A stretch of 31,658 bases of DNA from an uncultured Treponema sp. (GTDB lineage Bacteria; Spirochaetota; Spirochaetia; Treponematales; Treponemataceae). The first letter of the stretch is position 1; each line of letters begins with the position of its first letter. Both the position numbers and the translations under genes were made by a program. The stretch covers positions 1 to 31,658 of the forward strand of contig CAMOEE010000004.1 of the NCBI GenBank assembly GCA_946611835.1. Direction: 5' to 3'. The notes under the pieces were generated by a model. It was not told the DNA's origin. It was given only the letters and a program-made list of their open reading frames with translations, and did not search any database. This document shows positions 22,538 through 30,138 of this stretch, one piece after another.

Positions 22538-25500
22538 ATGGAAACAGCTAATACAGTATTCACTCCGGCAGTCACCCCTATCAGAATCGGTATCGATGTC
22601 GGTTCAACTACAGTCAAAGTCGTTTGTCTCGATGAAAACGACAAAATGATTTACGGAGATTATCAGCGACACAGAGCGGATATCCGTAACACAATCATCA
22701 CTGTAGTTACTCAGGCTTTGAACGAGGTCGAAAAGCTTGCGAAACTTGGTGACAAGCATACTGTTTCTGTAAAAGTCACTGGTTCCGGCGGTCTTTCTGT
22801 CTCTCAGTGGCTCAATGTCCCTTTCATTCAGGAAGTCGTTGCCGCTACAACTGCGGTCAAAAAACTCATTCCTCAGACCGATGTAGTAATCGAGCTTGGT
22901 GGTGAGGATGCAAAAATCACATATTTCACAGGCGGTGTCGAACAGCGAATGAACGGCACTTGTGCGGGTGGTACAGGAGCCTTCATCGATCAGATGGCAG
23001 CCCTTCTCGAAACAGACGCACCAGGCCTCAACAAGCTCGCAGCCGGCTGCAAACAGATTTATCCTATCGCTGCCCGCTGTGGTGTCTTCGCAAAAACAGA
23101 CGTTCAGCCGCTCATCAATGAGGGCGCCCGCCGGGAAGATATCGCCGCATCTATTTTCCAGGCCGTCGTAAACCAGACAATCTCAGGCCTGGCTTGCGGT
23201 AAGCCAATCAAAGGTCATGTAGCATTCCTTGGAGGCCCGCTTCACTTCCTTGATCAGCTCCGAGTCCGCTTTATCGAAACTCTCAAACTTAAAGATGATG
23301 AAATTATCGTTCCGGAAGACTCTCAGCTTTTCGTAGCTTCAGGTTCCGCATACTCAGCCGAAAAAACATGTCATCCACTTTCATCTTCAATGCCAAAAAA
23401 ATTCCTTACAATCGCCGAATTCCGGGATTCTCTCAAAAACCTTGAGGGTGCCGAGCTAAACGAAGTTCAGCGGCTTGAGCCTCTTTTCTTTGACGAAGAA
23501 GACCTTCGAAGATTCCGTGAGCGGCACGGCGAAGACAAGGCAAAACGAGGTGATTTGACAAAAGAACACGGTCCCCTTTTCCTTGGACTTGATGCAGGCT
23601 CAACGACAACAAAAGCTGTCCTCGTAAACAAAAAAGGCGAAATTCTATGGGACTTCTATGATGTAAACGCAGGAAATCCTGTCGAACTGGCAGTTCGGGT
23701 CCTCAAAGATTTGTACAAAATCCTTCCAGAAGACTGTTACATTGCCCGTGCAGTCTCAACAGGTTACGGCGAGGCCCTTTTCCAGGCAGCCCTTGGTGTC
23801 GATGCCGGTGAAGTTGAGACAATCACTCATTACCGTGCCGCAGAATTTTTCGTTCCGGGAGTTGAGTTCCTTCTCGACATTGGTGGACAGGACATGAAGT
23901 GTCTCCGCATGAAGGACGGAGCAATCACTTCAATTCAGCTCAACGAGGCTTGTTCTGCAGGTTGTGGTTCATTCCTTGCAAATTTTGCAAATTCAATGAA
24001 CCTGGACATCAAGGAATTCTCAAAAAGAGCCCTTCTCGCTAAAAAGCCGGTTGACCTCGGTTCTCGATGTACAGTTTTCATGAACAGCCGTGTAAAACAG
24101 GCTCAAAAGGAAGGTGCCACAATCGATGACATCTCTGCAGGTCTTTCTTATTCTGTAATCAAAAACGCCCTTTTTAAGGTAATCAAACTCCGCCGTGCTT
24201 CAGAAATCGGCACAAAGGTCGTAGTTCAGGGCGGAACTTTCTATAACGACGCTGTTTTGCGTGCATTCGAAAAAATCGCTGGAGTCAATGTATTCCGACC
24301 GGATGTCGCAGGTCTCATGGGCGCTTACGGTTCGGCTCTTATCGCTTACGACCAGTGGCTCGACCTCACAGCGCCAAAACCAGGCCAGGAAAAGGGCTGG
24401 GTTCCGCCAAAAGTAGTTTCTAACATCGCAACACTGGAGCAGCTTGAGCAGTTCAAGGTCGATCTGGAACTTACAAGGTGCGGTGGCTGTCAGAACAACT
24501 GTCTTCTCACTATCAACACATTCACAACTGGTGGCCAGAAGCGACAGTTCATCACGGGCAACCGCTGTGAAAAGGGTTTGGAGCGACATCAGCTCAAAGA
24601 CGACAGCGCAAAAACAGTTGACGGCTCAAACAAAGAAAATACAGGTGTCGAGTCAACAGGCTACGAGCTTCCAAATCTCTTCGACTGGAAGTACAAGCGG
24701 CTCTTCAACCACTACATTCCACTTCGCCCGGAAGATGCCCCCATGGGCTCAGTTGGTATTCCTCGTGTTCTCAACATGTACGAGAATTACCCCCTCTGGT
24801 TCACGATTTTCACAAAACTGGGCTTCCAGGTCAAAACATCTCCCCGCTCAAGCCGCATGATTTACGAGCGTGGTATCGACTCAATTCCTTCTGAGTCGGT
24901 CTGTTACCCGGCAAAAATCTCACACGGTCACATGGAATCGCTGCTCAAAATGGGCTGCAAATTCATCTTCTATCCGTGTATTCCATACGAAAAGATTGAA
25001 GACAAGGGTGCCGGAAACCACTATAACTGCCCGGTCGTCACTTCATATCCTGAAGTCTTAAAGCACAACCTCGACTCAATCAACGAAGCTAAAGATTTGC
25101 TCTTTATGAATCCTTTCCTCCCGATTTACGATTTACCTCGTTTGCGGGAACGGCTTTATGAAGAGCTTCACAAACACTTCCCAACCCTCACAAAAGAAGC
25201 TGTTTACTCGGCTGTCGATGAAGGCTGGAAGGAGCAGGAACAGTTCAAGATTGACACCCAGCGTGCCGCCGAGGAAGCTTTGGAGCAGCTTGTCGTAACT
25301 GGCGGAAACGGTATCGTTCTCGCTGGCCGGCCATACCACCTCGACCCGGAAATCAACCACGGTATTCCTGAGATGATTCACGGGCTGGGGCTTGCAGTCT
25401 TTACAGAAGACTCTGTTGCTCATCTAGGCTCAATCGAGCGGCCATTGCGAATCATCGACCAGTGGACATACCACAACAGGCTTTACCGTGCCGCAAATTT

Positions 25501-27112
25501 CGTAGCCGGAATGCCTAACCTCGAAATCGTTCAGCTCACTTCATTCGGTTGTGGTCTCGATGCCGTAACTGCCGATCAGGTTGACGAAATCATGAAGGCA
25601 AAGAGCCGTATGTACACTCTCATTAAGATTGATGAAGGCTCTAACCTCGGTGCGGTACGAATCCGAATCCGTTCTTTGATTGCGGCCGTAAAAGCCCGTC
25701 AGAGAAGCCACAAAAAGCTTCCGACAAAGAGCGCCGCTTATCAGCGAGTTATCTTCACCGAAGAAATGAAACACGAATACACGATTCTTTCTCCTCAGAT
25801 GTCGCCGATTCACTTCCGCTTGCTGCAGAAAGCATTCCAGTATTCAGGCTACAATTTCGTCGTTCTCGATGCGGTTGATCCGAAAGCCGTTGATACAGGC
25901 CTTAAATATGTCAACAATGACGCATGTTATCCGTCTATCCTCACGACAGGTCAGATGATTGAGGCCCTTGAATCAGGAAAATACGACATCAATAAAACGG
26001 CCCTTATCATGTCTCAAACTGGTGGCGGCTGCCGTGCGACAAACTACATCGGCTTTATCCGCCGAGCCTTGAACGATGCTGGCTGGAGCCACGTCCCGGT
26101 TATTTCACTTAACGCCTTGGGCATGGAAAAAAACCCTGGCTTCACATTCACGCCAAGCATGGTTCACAAGGCCGCTATGTCTATGTTCATCGGCGACTTG
26201 CTCATGCGCGTTCTTTACCGCGTGCGACCATACGAAGCAGAACCGGGCAGTGCAAACCGCTTGTATGAAAAGTGGAATGCAAAAGCCGAGGAAATGCTCA
26301 AATCAAACTCAATCTTCAAATACCGACGCTTGATTCGTGGAATCATCAAAGATTTCGACAATCTGCCGATTCTTCCAGTCAAAAAGGCTCGTGTCGGCGT
26401 TGTCGGTGAAATTCTCGTAAAATTCCACCCGACAGCAAACAATGACATCGTAAATGTAATCGAAAGAGAAGGTGCGGAATGTGTAATGCCGGACTTCATG
26501 GACTTCATGTTCTACACATTCTCGGACGGTGCCTTCCGCTACAGGGAACTTGCTTTCCCGAAATCAGAAGAGCGCAACGGAAAAATCTTCGTGTGGTTAC
26601 TTGAGCTTTACCGCCGCTACATGAAGAAATGCCTCAAAAAGAGCCGCCGATTTGAACCTCCTCACTCAATCTGGGATATGATGAAGAGCGTTGAAGGTCT
26701 TATCCAAACAGGAAACATCTCTGGCGAAGGCTGGTTCCTCACAGCTGAGATGGTCGAGCTTATTCACTCAGGAGCTCCAAGCGTTGCTTGTGTTCAGCCT
26801 TTTGCATGTCTTCCAAACCACATCACAGGTAAGGGCATGATAAAGGAATTGCGCCGCCGCTACCCGGAGGCAAACATCAGCGCAATCGACTACGATCCTG
26901 GTGCTTCTGAAGTCAACCAGCTTAACCGACTCAAGCTTCTTTTGAGCAATGCCCCAATCGGCAAAAACCCGGACGAGCTTCCAAACGGCAAAATCTGGAC
27001 GAAAAAAGGCGAAGTAGAGCCAATCATCCAGTACGCAAGCGGTGGCTCACAGTTCCTGGACGACGACCCGGTTGATGCCAAGAACTCAATTCCGGCAACA
27101 ACGGCCGTGTAA
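22538..27112 (+). CDS. Giant fused 2-hydroxyacyl-CoA dehydratase activase-type protein (two ASKHA ATPases, DUF2229-like and HgdB-like regions)
   Basis: 1524 residues. Two BadF/HgdC-type ATPase domains lie in tandem: one begins at IGIDVGSTTVK (Asp20) with Cys142 (GTCAGGTG) and Cys181 (RCGVFA); the second begins at LGLDAGSTTTK (Asp352) with Cys472/476 (ACSAGCG) and Cys511 (RCTVF). In HgdC such cysteines hold the 4Fe-4S cluster at the dimer interface. A further cysteine group, CGGCQNNC (648-655), is followed by a DUF2229-like region and an HgdB-like part with conserved cysteines (NNDACYPS, TGGGCRATNY, VACVQPFACLPNHI). Activases use ATP to push a low-potential electron into a partner; here electron donor and possible acceptor are fused. 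The substrate is unknown. It is probably monocistronic, with its own promoter and terminator. Confidence 0.88.
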   Translation: METANTVFTPAVTPIRIGIDVGSTTVKVVCLDENDKMIYGDYQRHRADIRNTIITVVTQALNEVEKLAKLGDKHTVSVKVTGSGGLSVSQWLNVPFIQEVVAATTAVKKLIPQTDVVIELGGEDAKITYFTGGVEQRMNGTCAGGTGAFIDQMAALLETDAPGLNKLAAGCKQIYPIAARCGVFAKTDVQPLINEGARREDIAASIFQAVVNQTISGLACGKPIKGHVAFLGGPLHFLDQLRVRFIETLKLKDDEIIVPEDSQLFVASGSAYSAEKTCHPLSSSMPKKFLTIAEFRDSLKNLEGAELNEVQRLEPLFFDEEDLRRFRERHGEDKAKRGDLTKEHGPLFLGLDAGSTTTKAVLVNKKGEILWDFYDVNAGNPVELAVRVLKDLYKILPEDCYIARAVSTGYGEALFQAALGVDAGEVETITHYRAAEFFVPGVEFLLDIGGQDMKCLRMKDGAITSIQLNEACSAGCGSFLANFANSMNLDIKEFSKRALLAKKPVDLGSRCTVFMNSRVKQAQKEGATIDDISAGLSYSVIKNALFKVIKLRRASEIGTKVVVQGGTFYNDAVLRAFEKIAGVNVFRPDVAGLMGAYGSALIAYDQWLDLTAPKPGQEKGWVPPKVVSNIATLEQLEQFKVDLELTRCGGCQNNCLLTINTFTTGGQKRQFITGNRCEKGLERHQLKDDSAKTVDGSNKENTGVESTGYELPNLFDWKYKRLFNHYIPLRPEDAPMGSVGIPRVLNMYENYPLWFTIFTKLGFQVKTSPRSSRMIYERGIDSIPSESVCYPAKISHGHMESLLKMGCKFIFYPCIPYEKIEDKGAGNHYNCPVVTSYPEVLKHNLDSINEAKDLLFMNPFLPIYDLPRLRERLYEELHKHFPTLTKEAVYSAVDEGWKEQEQFKIDTQRAAEEALEQLVVTGGNGIVLAGRPYHLDPEINHGIPEMIHGLGLAVFTEDSVAHLGSIERPLRIIDQWTYHNRLYRAANFVAGMPNLEIVQLTSFGCGLDAVTADQVDEIMKAKSRMYTLIKIDEGSNLGAVRIRIRSLIAAVKARQRSHKKLPTKSAAYQRVIFTEEMKHEYTILSPQMSPIHFRLLQKAFQYSGYNFVVLDAVDPKAVDTGLKYVNNDACYPSILTTGQMIEALESGKYDINKTALIMSQTGGGCRATNYIGFIRRALNDAGWSHVPVISLNALGMEKNPGFTFTPSMVHKAAMSMFIGDLLMRVLYRVRPYEAEPGSANRLYEKWNAKAEEMLKSNSIFKYRRLIRGIIKDFDNLPILPVKKARVGVVGEILVKFHPTANNDIVNVIEREGAECVMPDFMDFMFYTFSDGAFRYRELAFPKSEERNGKIFVWLLELYRRYMKKCLKKSRRFEPPHSIWDMMKSVEGLIQTGNISGEGWFLTAEMVELIHSGAPSVACVQPFACLPNHITGKGMIKELRRRYPEANISAIDYDPGASEVNQLNRLKLLLSNAPIGKNPDELPNGKIWTKKGEVEPIIQYASGGSQFLDDDPVDAKNSIPATTAV

Positions 27113-27189
27113 GTTGAAAGTTGAAAGTTGAAAGTTGAAAACGGAAAGCTGAAAGCTGAAGGTTGAAAGTTAAAAACTGTAAGCTGAAA
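27113..27189 (+). repeat. Degenerate heptanucleotide tandem repeat directly after the giant activase stop
   Basis: Eleven successive 7-base units begin at the base after the stop codon: four exact GTTGAAA (27113-27140), then ACGGAAA, GCTGAAA, GCTGAAG, GTTGAAA, GTTAAAA, ACTGTAA and GCTGAAA. The 7-base phase is kept throughout. It lies between the stop codon and the terminator, so it is transcribed as 3' untranslated RNA. Confidence 0.9.
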
Positions 27190-27200
27190 ATCAAAAAATG

Positions 27201-27251
27201 AACTGCCCGACGGTGCACCTTGTGTTTGCATCTTCGGGCAGTTTTTTTTTT
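27201..27251. terminator. Bidirectional rho-independent terminator
   Basis: AACTGCCCGA (27201-27210) pairs perfectly with TCGGGCAGTT (27234-27243) around a 23-base loop and is followed by ten T (27242-27251). On the opposite strand the hairpin is followed by a T-rich run (from the A tract at 27193-27198), so it can also serve the convergent methyltransferase gene. Confidence 0.9.
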
Positions 27252-27309
27252 ACTTTACCAATAATACTCCGTGTACGCCATGTCCTCTGTGAGGAATTTA
27301 CACTCTACC

Positions 27310-28125
27310 CTACTTTCTGGCCACAATCACCATAGTCCTTGCATTCTGATTGTAGGGGCTGAAGTCAAAATCTCCGTAAATTTCTACTGACTTAAAGCCG
27401 ATTCCTATCATAATGCGCTTCAACTCAATGGCAGAATAAAGCCGCTGGATGAACTCGTGCTCGATCCGCTCTCCACTCTCATTGTCAATTAAAATCCAGC
27501 GAGAACGAAGGCCTTCCCAGGCACCGACCACGCTAAAGTCAGTTAGGACGGTTTTTCCTGCCCGCTCAAACCACTCGCCTTCGGTGAAGTCTTTTATCGC
27601 AATCTCACGACTTAAGTTTTCCAGGATAAAGAAACCGCCTTCCCGAACGGAATTGAAAATCGATTTTAGAATCTGCACATCTTCCTCGATTGTGTCACAA
27701 TAACCAAAGGAGGTGAACAAATTGATTGCGCAGTCAAATTTCTTCTCGCTTTTAAAAGTCCTAAGGTCTGCCTTTATAAGCTCAAGGTCAACGCCCTCGG
27801 CACTTGCGGTCTCAGCAGCGGCATCCAGCTCGCTTTGAATCAAATCAACTCCGGTGACTTCAAGGCCCAGGCTGGCAAGCTCAACGGAGATTCTTCCAGG
27901 TCCGCATCCTGCATCAAGGATTTTTGCACCTTTTCCAAGGCCAGCAATCTTACAAACGCTGTCGGCGACCGCCGGAGCCTCTGCCCAGCGGGCGGCGTCA
28001 AACATAATCGGGGCATAGTTCTTCCAGAAATCTTCCTTTTCAAACCATTCGACTTTTTGAGCAGGTGGGACAAGATTCTCTTCCCTGGTCACATTTTTTG
28101 AAGCAGCTGTCTTTTTTTTTGCCAT
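27310..28125 (-). CDS. Class I SAM-dependent methyltransferase
   Basis: 271 residues with a Rossmann-type methyltransferase fold. Motif I is ILDAGCGPGRIS (about 68-79), followed by the acidic end of strand two, VTGVDLIQSEL, then LIKADLRTF and FDCAINLFTSFGY. These are typical of the broad Methyltransf_25/11 group, and the substrate cannot be predicted. The first 15 or so residues are rich in Lys, Ala and Thr and look like a disordered tail. AGGAGA a few bases before the ATG supports the start. The gene stands alone, convergent with the giant activase gene and divergent from ptsI. Confidence 0.85.
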   Translation of the reverse strand: MAKKKTAASKNVTREENLVPPAQKVEWFEKEDFWKNYAPIMFDAARWAEAPAVADSVCKIAGLGKGAKILDAGCGPGRISVELASLGLEVTGVDLIQSELDAAAETASAEGVDLELIKADLRTFKSEKKFDCAINLFTSFGYCDTIEEDVQILKSIFNSVREGGFFILENLSREIAIKDFTEGEWFERAGKTVLTDFSVVGAWEGLRSRWILIDNESGERIEHEFIQRLYSAIELKRIMIGIGFKSVEIYGDFDFSPYNQNARTMVIVARK

Positions 28126-28142
28126 AAAATTCTCCTGAACTT

Positions 28143-28151
28143 ATTATAACA
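28143..28151 (-). promoter_or_regulatory. Extended -10 element of the methyltransferase gene
   Basis: On the minus strand TGT is followed directly by TATAAT (28148-28143). No good -35 is visible at 17-18 bases. The message has a short leader containing AGGAGA. Confidence 0.5.
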
Positions 28152-28183
28152 TGGAAATACGAATCAGGCACAGTCTTGGCGCC

Positions 28184-28300
28184 GTGAGTTTTTTCGCCTT
28201 CGGCGACCGGCTCCCATGACGCGCCCGAAGCACAGCTTCGAACGAGACTCGCCTAAAAACTCACCTCGTGAGTTTTTTCGCCTTCGGCGACCGGCTCCCT
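28184..28300 (-). repeat. Dispersed three-hairpin repeat, inverted copy D with a partial second unit
   Basis: Read on the minus strand, this is the same element as at 2701-2861 and 31589-31658. The long hairpin is at 28255-28277 (arm AAAAACTCAC, loop CTC on plus, hence GAG on minus). The joint is at 28241-28252. The short hairpin is at 28226-28240 (arm CGAAGC, loop ACA). The leading hairpin is CGCC, TTC, GGCG at 28279-28289 and again at 28195-28205. A perfect 32-bp direct repeat (28184-28215 and 28268-28299, 84 bp apart) marks one full unit plus a truncated one. It lies between the divergent methyltransferase and ptsI genes. Confidence 0.8.
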
Positions 28301-28331
28301 ACTTCTTAATTATCCAAATTTTTGTCAGAAT

Positions 28332-28360
28332 TTGACTTTTTATTCTTATAATAATACAAT
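28332..28360 (+). promoter_or_regulatory. Promoter of ptsI, predicted leaderless start
   Basis: TTGACT (28332-28337), 17 bases, TACAAT (28355-28360). Six bases then separate the -10 from ATG 28367, so transcription should start at the start codon. An overlapping TATAAT at 28347-28352 has no properly spaced -35. No Shine-Dalgarno is present. Confidence 0.6.
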
Positions 28361-28366
28361 CATCTT

Positions 28367-30085
28367 ATGAATGTATTGTTCGGAATTTCAGCTTCAAGTG
28401 GAATCGGTATCGGCCGGGCTTTTGTAATACCAGAGTCAGAAAAACGCATTATTTCGTCAAAAAAAATTAAGGCCGAAGAAAAACCCAAGCAGCTTGCAAG
28501 ATTTGAAAAATCCCTCGCGAAAGTCACAGGGCAGATTGTCGAGCAGCTTGAGGTCGTAAAAGACGACAAGGTTCAGTCAGAAATTTTCGAAACATACTTT
28601 CTCATGCTCAACGACCCGGAATTTTTGGGTGATGTAAGAAAAACATTTGAGGAATCAAATTATTCAATAGAATATGTCCTGAACCAAAAAACAGAAGAAT
28701 ACGCTGACAGACTCCGTTCCAGCGGTAACGCATACCTCGCAGAAAGAGCCGAAGATATCTGCGACATTTTCGGAAGGGTCATCAACGAACTCCTGGATTT
28801 TCATCCATTTAACATTGAAAGCGTCCCCGATGACTGTGTAATAGTTGCAAAATCAATGAATCCCAGCGATACCGTAATTCTCTCAAAGCGAAAAATCGCC
28901 GGTATTGCCCTCACTGACGGCGGCGTTTCTTCTCATGTTGGAATTTTGGCCCGCAACTACGGTATTCCGGCTGTATTCAACATCGACAACATTCTCGGCG
29001 AGATAAAAAATGACTCAATGCTCATCGTCGATGGTTATTCAGGCGAAATTCTTGATTCCCCGGACGAAAAAACGCTCAGGGAATACCAGACTAAAATCGA
29101 TATCGCAAAGGCTCATGCCGAAAAGTTAAAGCGATTCCGTGATATTCCGGCCACGACATCAGACGGCGAAAAATTCCTTCTCATGGCCAACATCGGTACA
29201 GTTGATGAGGCCCGGGTCGCAATGGAAGAAGGGGCAGACGGAATCGGCCTTTTCCGAACAGAATTTCTCTTTATGAGCGAGGCAAACACTGCAATGGGAG
29301 CCGCTCACTCAAAAGTCGCAGCTTTCACTGAAGAAAATCAGTTCAACGCATACAAGCGTGTTCTTGAGACAATGAGGGGAAAGCCGGTCACAATCCGTAC
29401 CCTCGATGCCGGCGGTGATAAAATCATCTCCACACTCGAAGTTCAGCACTCAACAAGCGAAGAAAAGAACCCTCTCATGGGTTTAAGGGCAATTCGCCTT
29501 ACCCTCGCAAACCCGCAGATTCTCAGAACACAATTCCGTGCCCTTTACCGTGCCAGCGTCTTCGGCAACCTTAAAATCATGCTTCCCCTTATCACGAGCG
29601 TCGAGCAGGTAAAAGAAGCACTGGCAATCGCCCAAAAAGTCCGTGAAGAGCTTAAAGCCGAAAACATTCCCTTCAATCCTGATGTTCCAATTGGCGTCAT
29701 GATTGAAACCGCTGCAGCAGCGATGATTTCAGATTGTCTTGCAAAAGTTGCGGATTTCTTCTCAATCGGTACCAACGACCTCACCCAGTATACACTCGGA
29801 GTTGACCGGGAAAATGCGCTGGTCTCACAACTTTATGACGAATTCCACCTTGCGGTTCTCCGCCTGCTTCACAAAACCATAAAAGCCGCAGAAGCAGAAG
29901 GTCTTCCTCTCTCTGTATGTGGTGAAATGGCCAGCCGCCGGGACAGCGTAATGGTTCTTGCGGGAATGGGCGTCCGCACTTTGAGCATGAGCCCAAAACT
30001 GATTACCAGCGTCAAAGAACTTCTGTCGAAAATCAGCGTGGAAGAGCTAAAGGCAATCTCATCAAAAAGGCTCAACAACTTATAA
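28367..30085 (+). CDS. ptsI: PTS enzyme I (phosphoenolpyruvate-protein phosphotransferase)
   Basis: 572 residues, normal for enzyme I. His190 in GVSSHVGILAR is the phosphorylated residue (compare His189 in E. coli). The PEP-binding half carries GIGLFRTEFLFM, PVTIRTLDAGGDK, KIMLPLI, FFSIGTNDLTQYTLGVDR and CGEMA, all intact. It takes phosphate from PEP and passes it to HPr in the cytoplasm. No HPr, EII permease or HPr kinase gene is nearby. In treponemes such lone enzyme I genes often belong to a reduced, probably regulatory PTS, but the window cannot show this. The ATG 6 bases after the -10 suggests a leaderless message. der follows after 53 bases with its own -10. Confidence 0.94.
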   Translation: MNVLFGISASSGIGIGRAFVIPESEKRIISSKKIKAEEKPKQLARFEKSLAKVTGQIVEQLEVVKDDKVQSEIFETYFLMLNDPEFLGDVRKTFEESNYSIEYVLNQKTEEYADRLRSSGNAYLAERAEDICDIFGRVINELLDFHPFNIESVPDDCVIVAKSMNPSDTVILSKRKIAGIALTDGGVSSHVGILARNYGIPAVFNIDNILGEIKNDSMLIVDGYSGEILDSPDEKTLREYQTKIDIAKAHAEKLKRFRDIPATTSDGEKFLLMANIGTVDEARVAMEEGADGIGLFRTEFLFMSEANTAMGAAHSKVAAFTEENQFNAYKRVLETMRGKPVTIRTLDAGGDKIISTLEVQHSTSEEKNPLMGLRAIRLTLANPQILRTQFRALYRASVFGNLKIMLPLITSVEQVKEALAIAQKVREELKAENIPFNPDVPIGVMIETAAAAMISDCLAKVADFFSIGTNDLTQYTLGVDRENALVSQLYDEFHLAVLRLLHKTIKAAEAEGLPLSVCGEMASRRDSVMVLAGMGVRTLSMSPKLITSVKELLSKISVEELKAISSKRLNNL

Positions 30086-30122
30086 TTCAGCCCGCCGGAT
30101 TGTAGAGAATTTTTGCAAGATT

Positions 30123-30131
30123 TGATATAAT
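30123..30131 (+). promoter_or_regulatory. Extended -10 promoter of der, predicted leaderless start
   Basis: TGA is followed directly by TATAAT (30126-30131). Seven bases (TCATTTC) separate it from ATG 30139, and no Shine-Dalgarno is present. The -35 is weak (TTGTAG at 30100-30105 is 20 bases away), so the extended -10 would carry most of the recognition. Confidence 0.55.
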
Positions 30132-30138
30132 TCATTTC

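Noticed and set aside
26890..27231. Minus-strand ORF through the heptanucleotide repeat
   Set aside because: Its low-complexity Phe/Gln/Leu sequence is produced by the repeat itself, and the rest is antisense to the giant activase gene.
28184..28300. CRISPR-like array
   Set aside because: The 32-bp direct repeat occurs only twice and its spacing is explained by one unit of the hairpin element. No cas genes are nearby.
28338..28352. TATAAT at 28347-28352 as the ptsI -10
   Set aside because: The nearby TTGACT would be only 9 bases away. TACAAT at 28355-28360 has the proper 17-base spacing.
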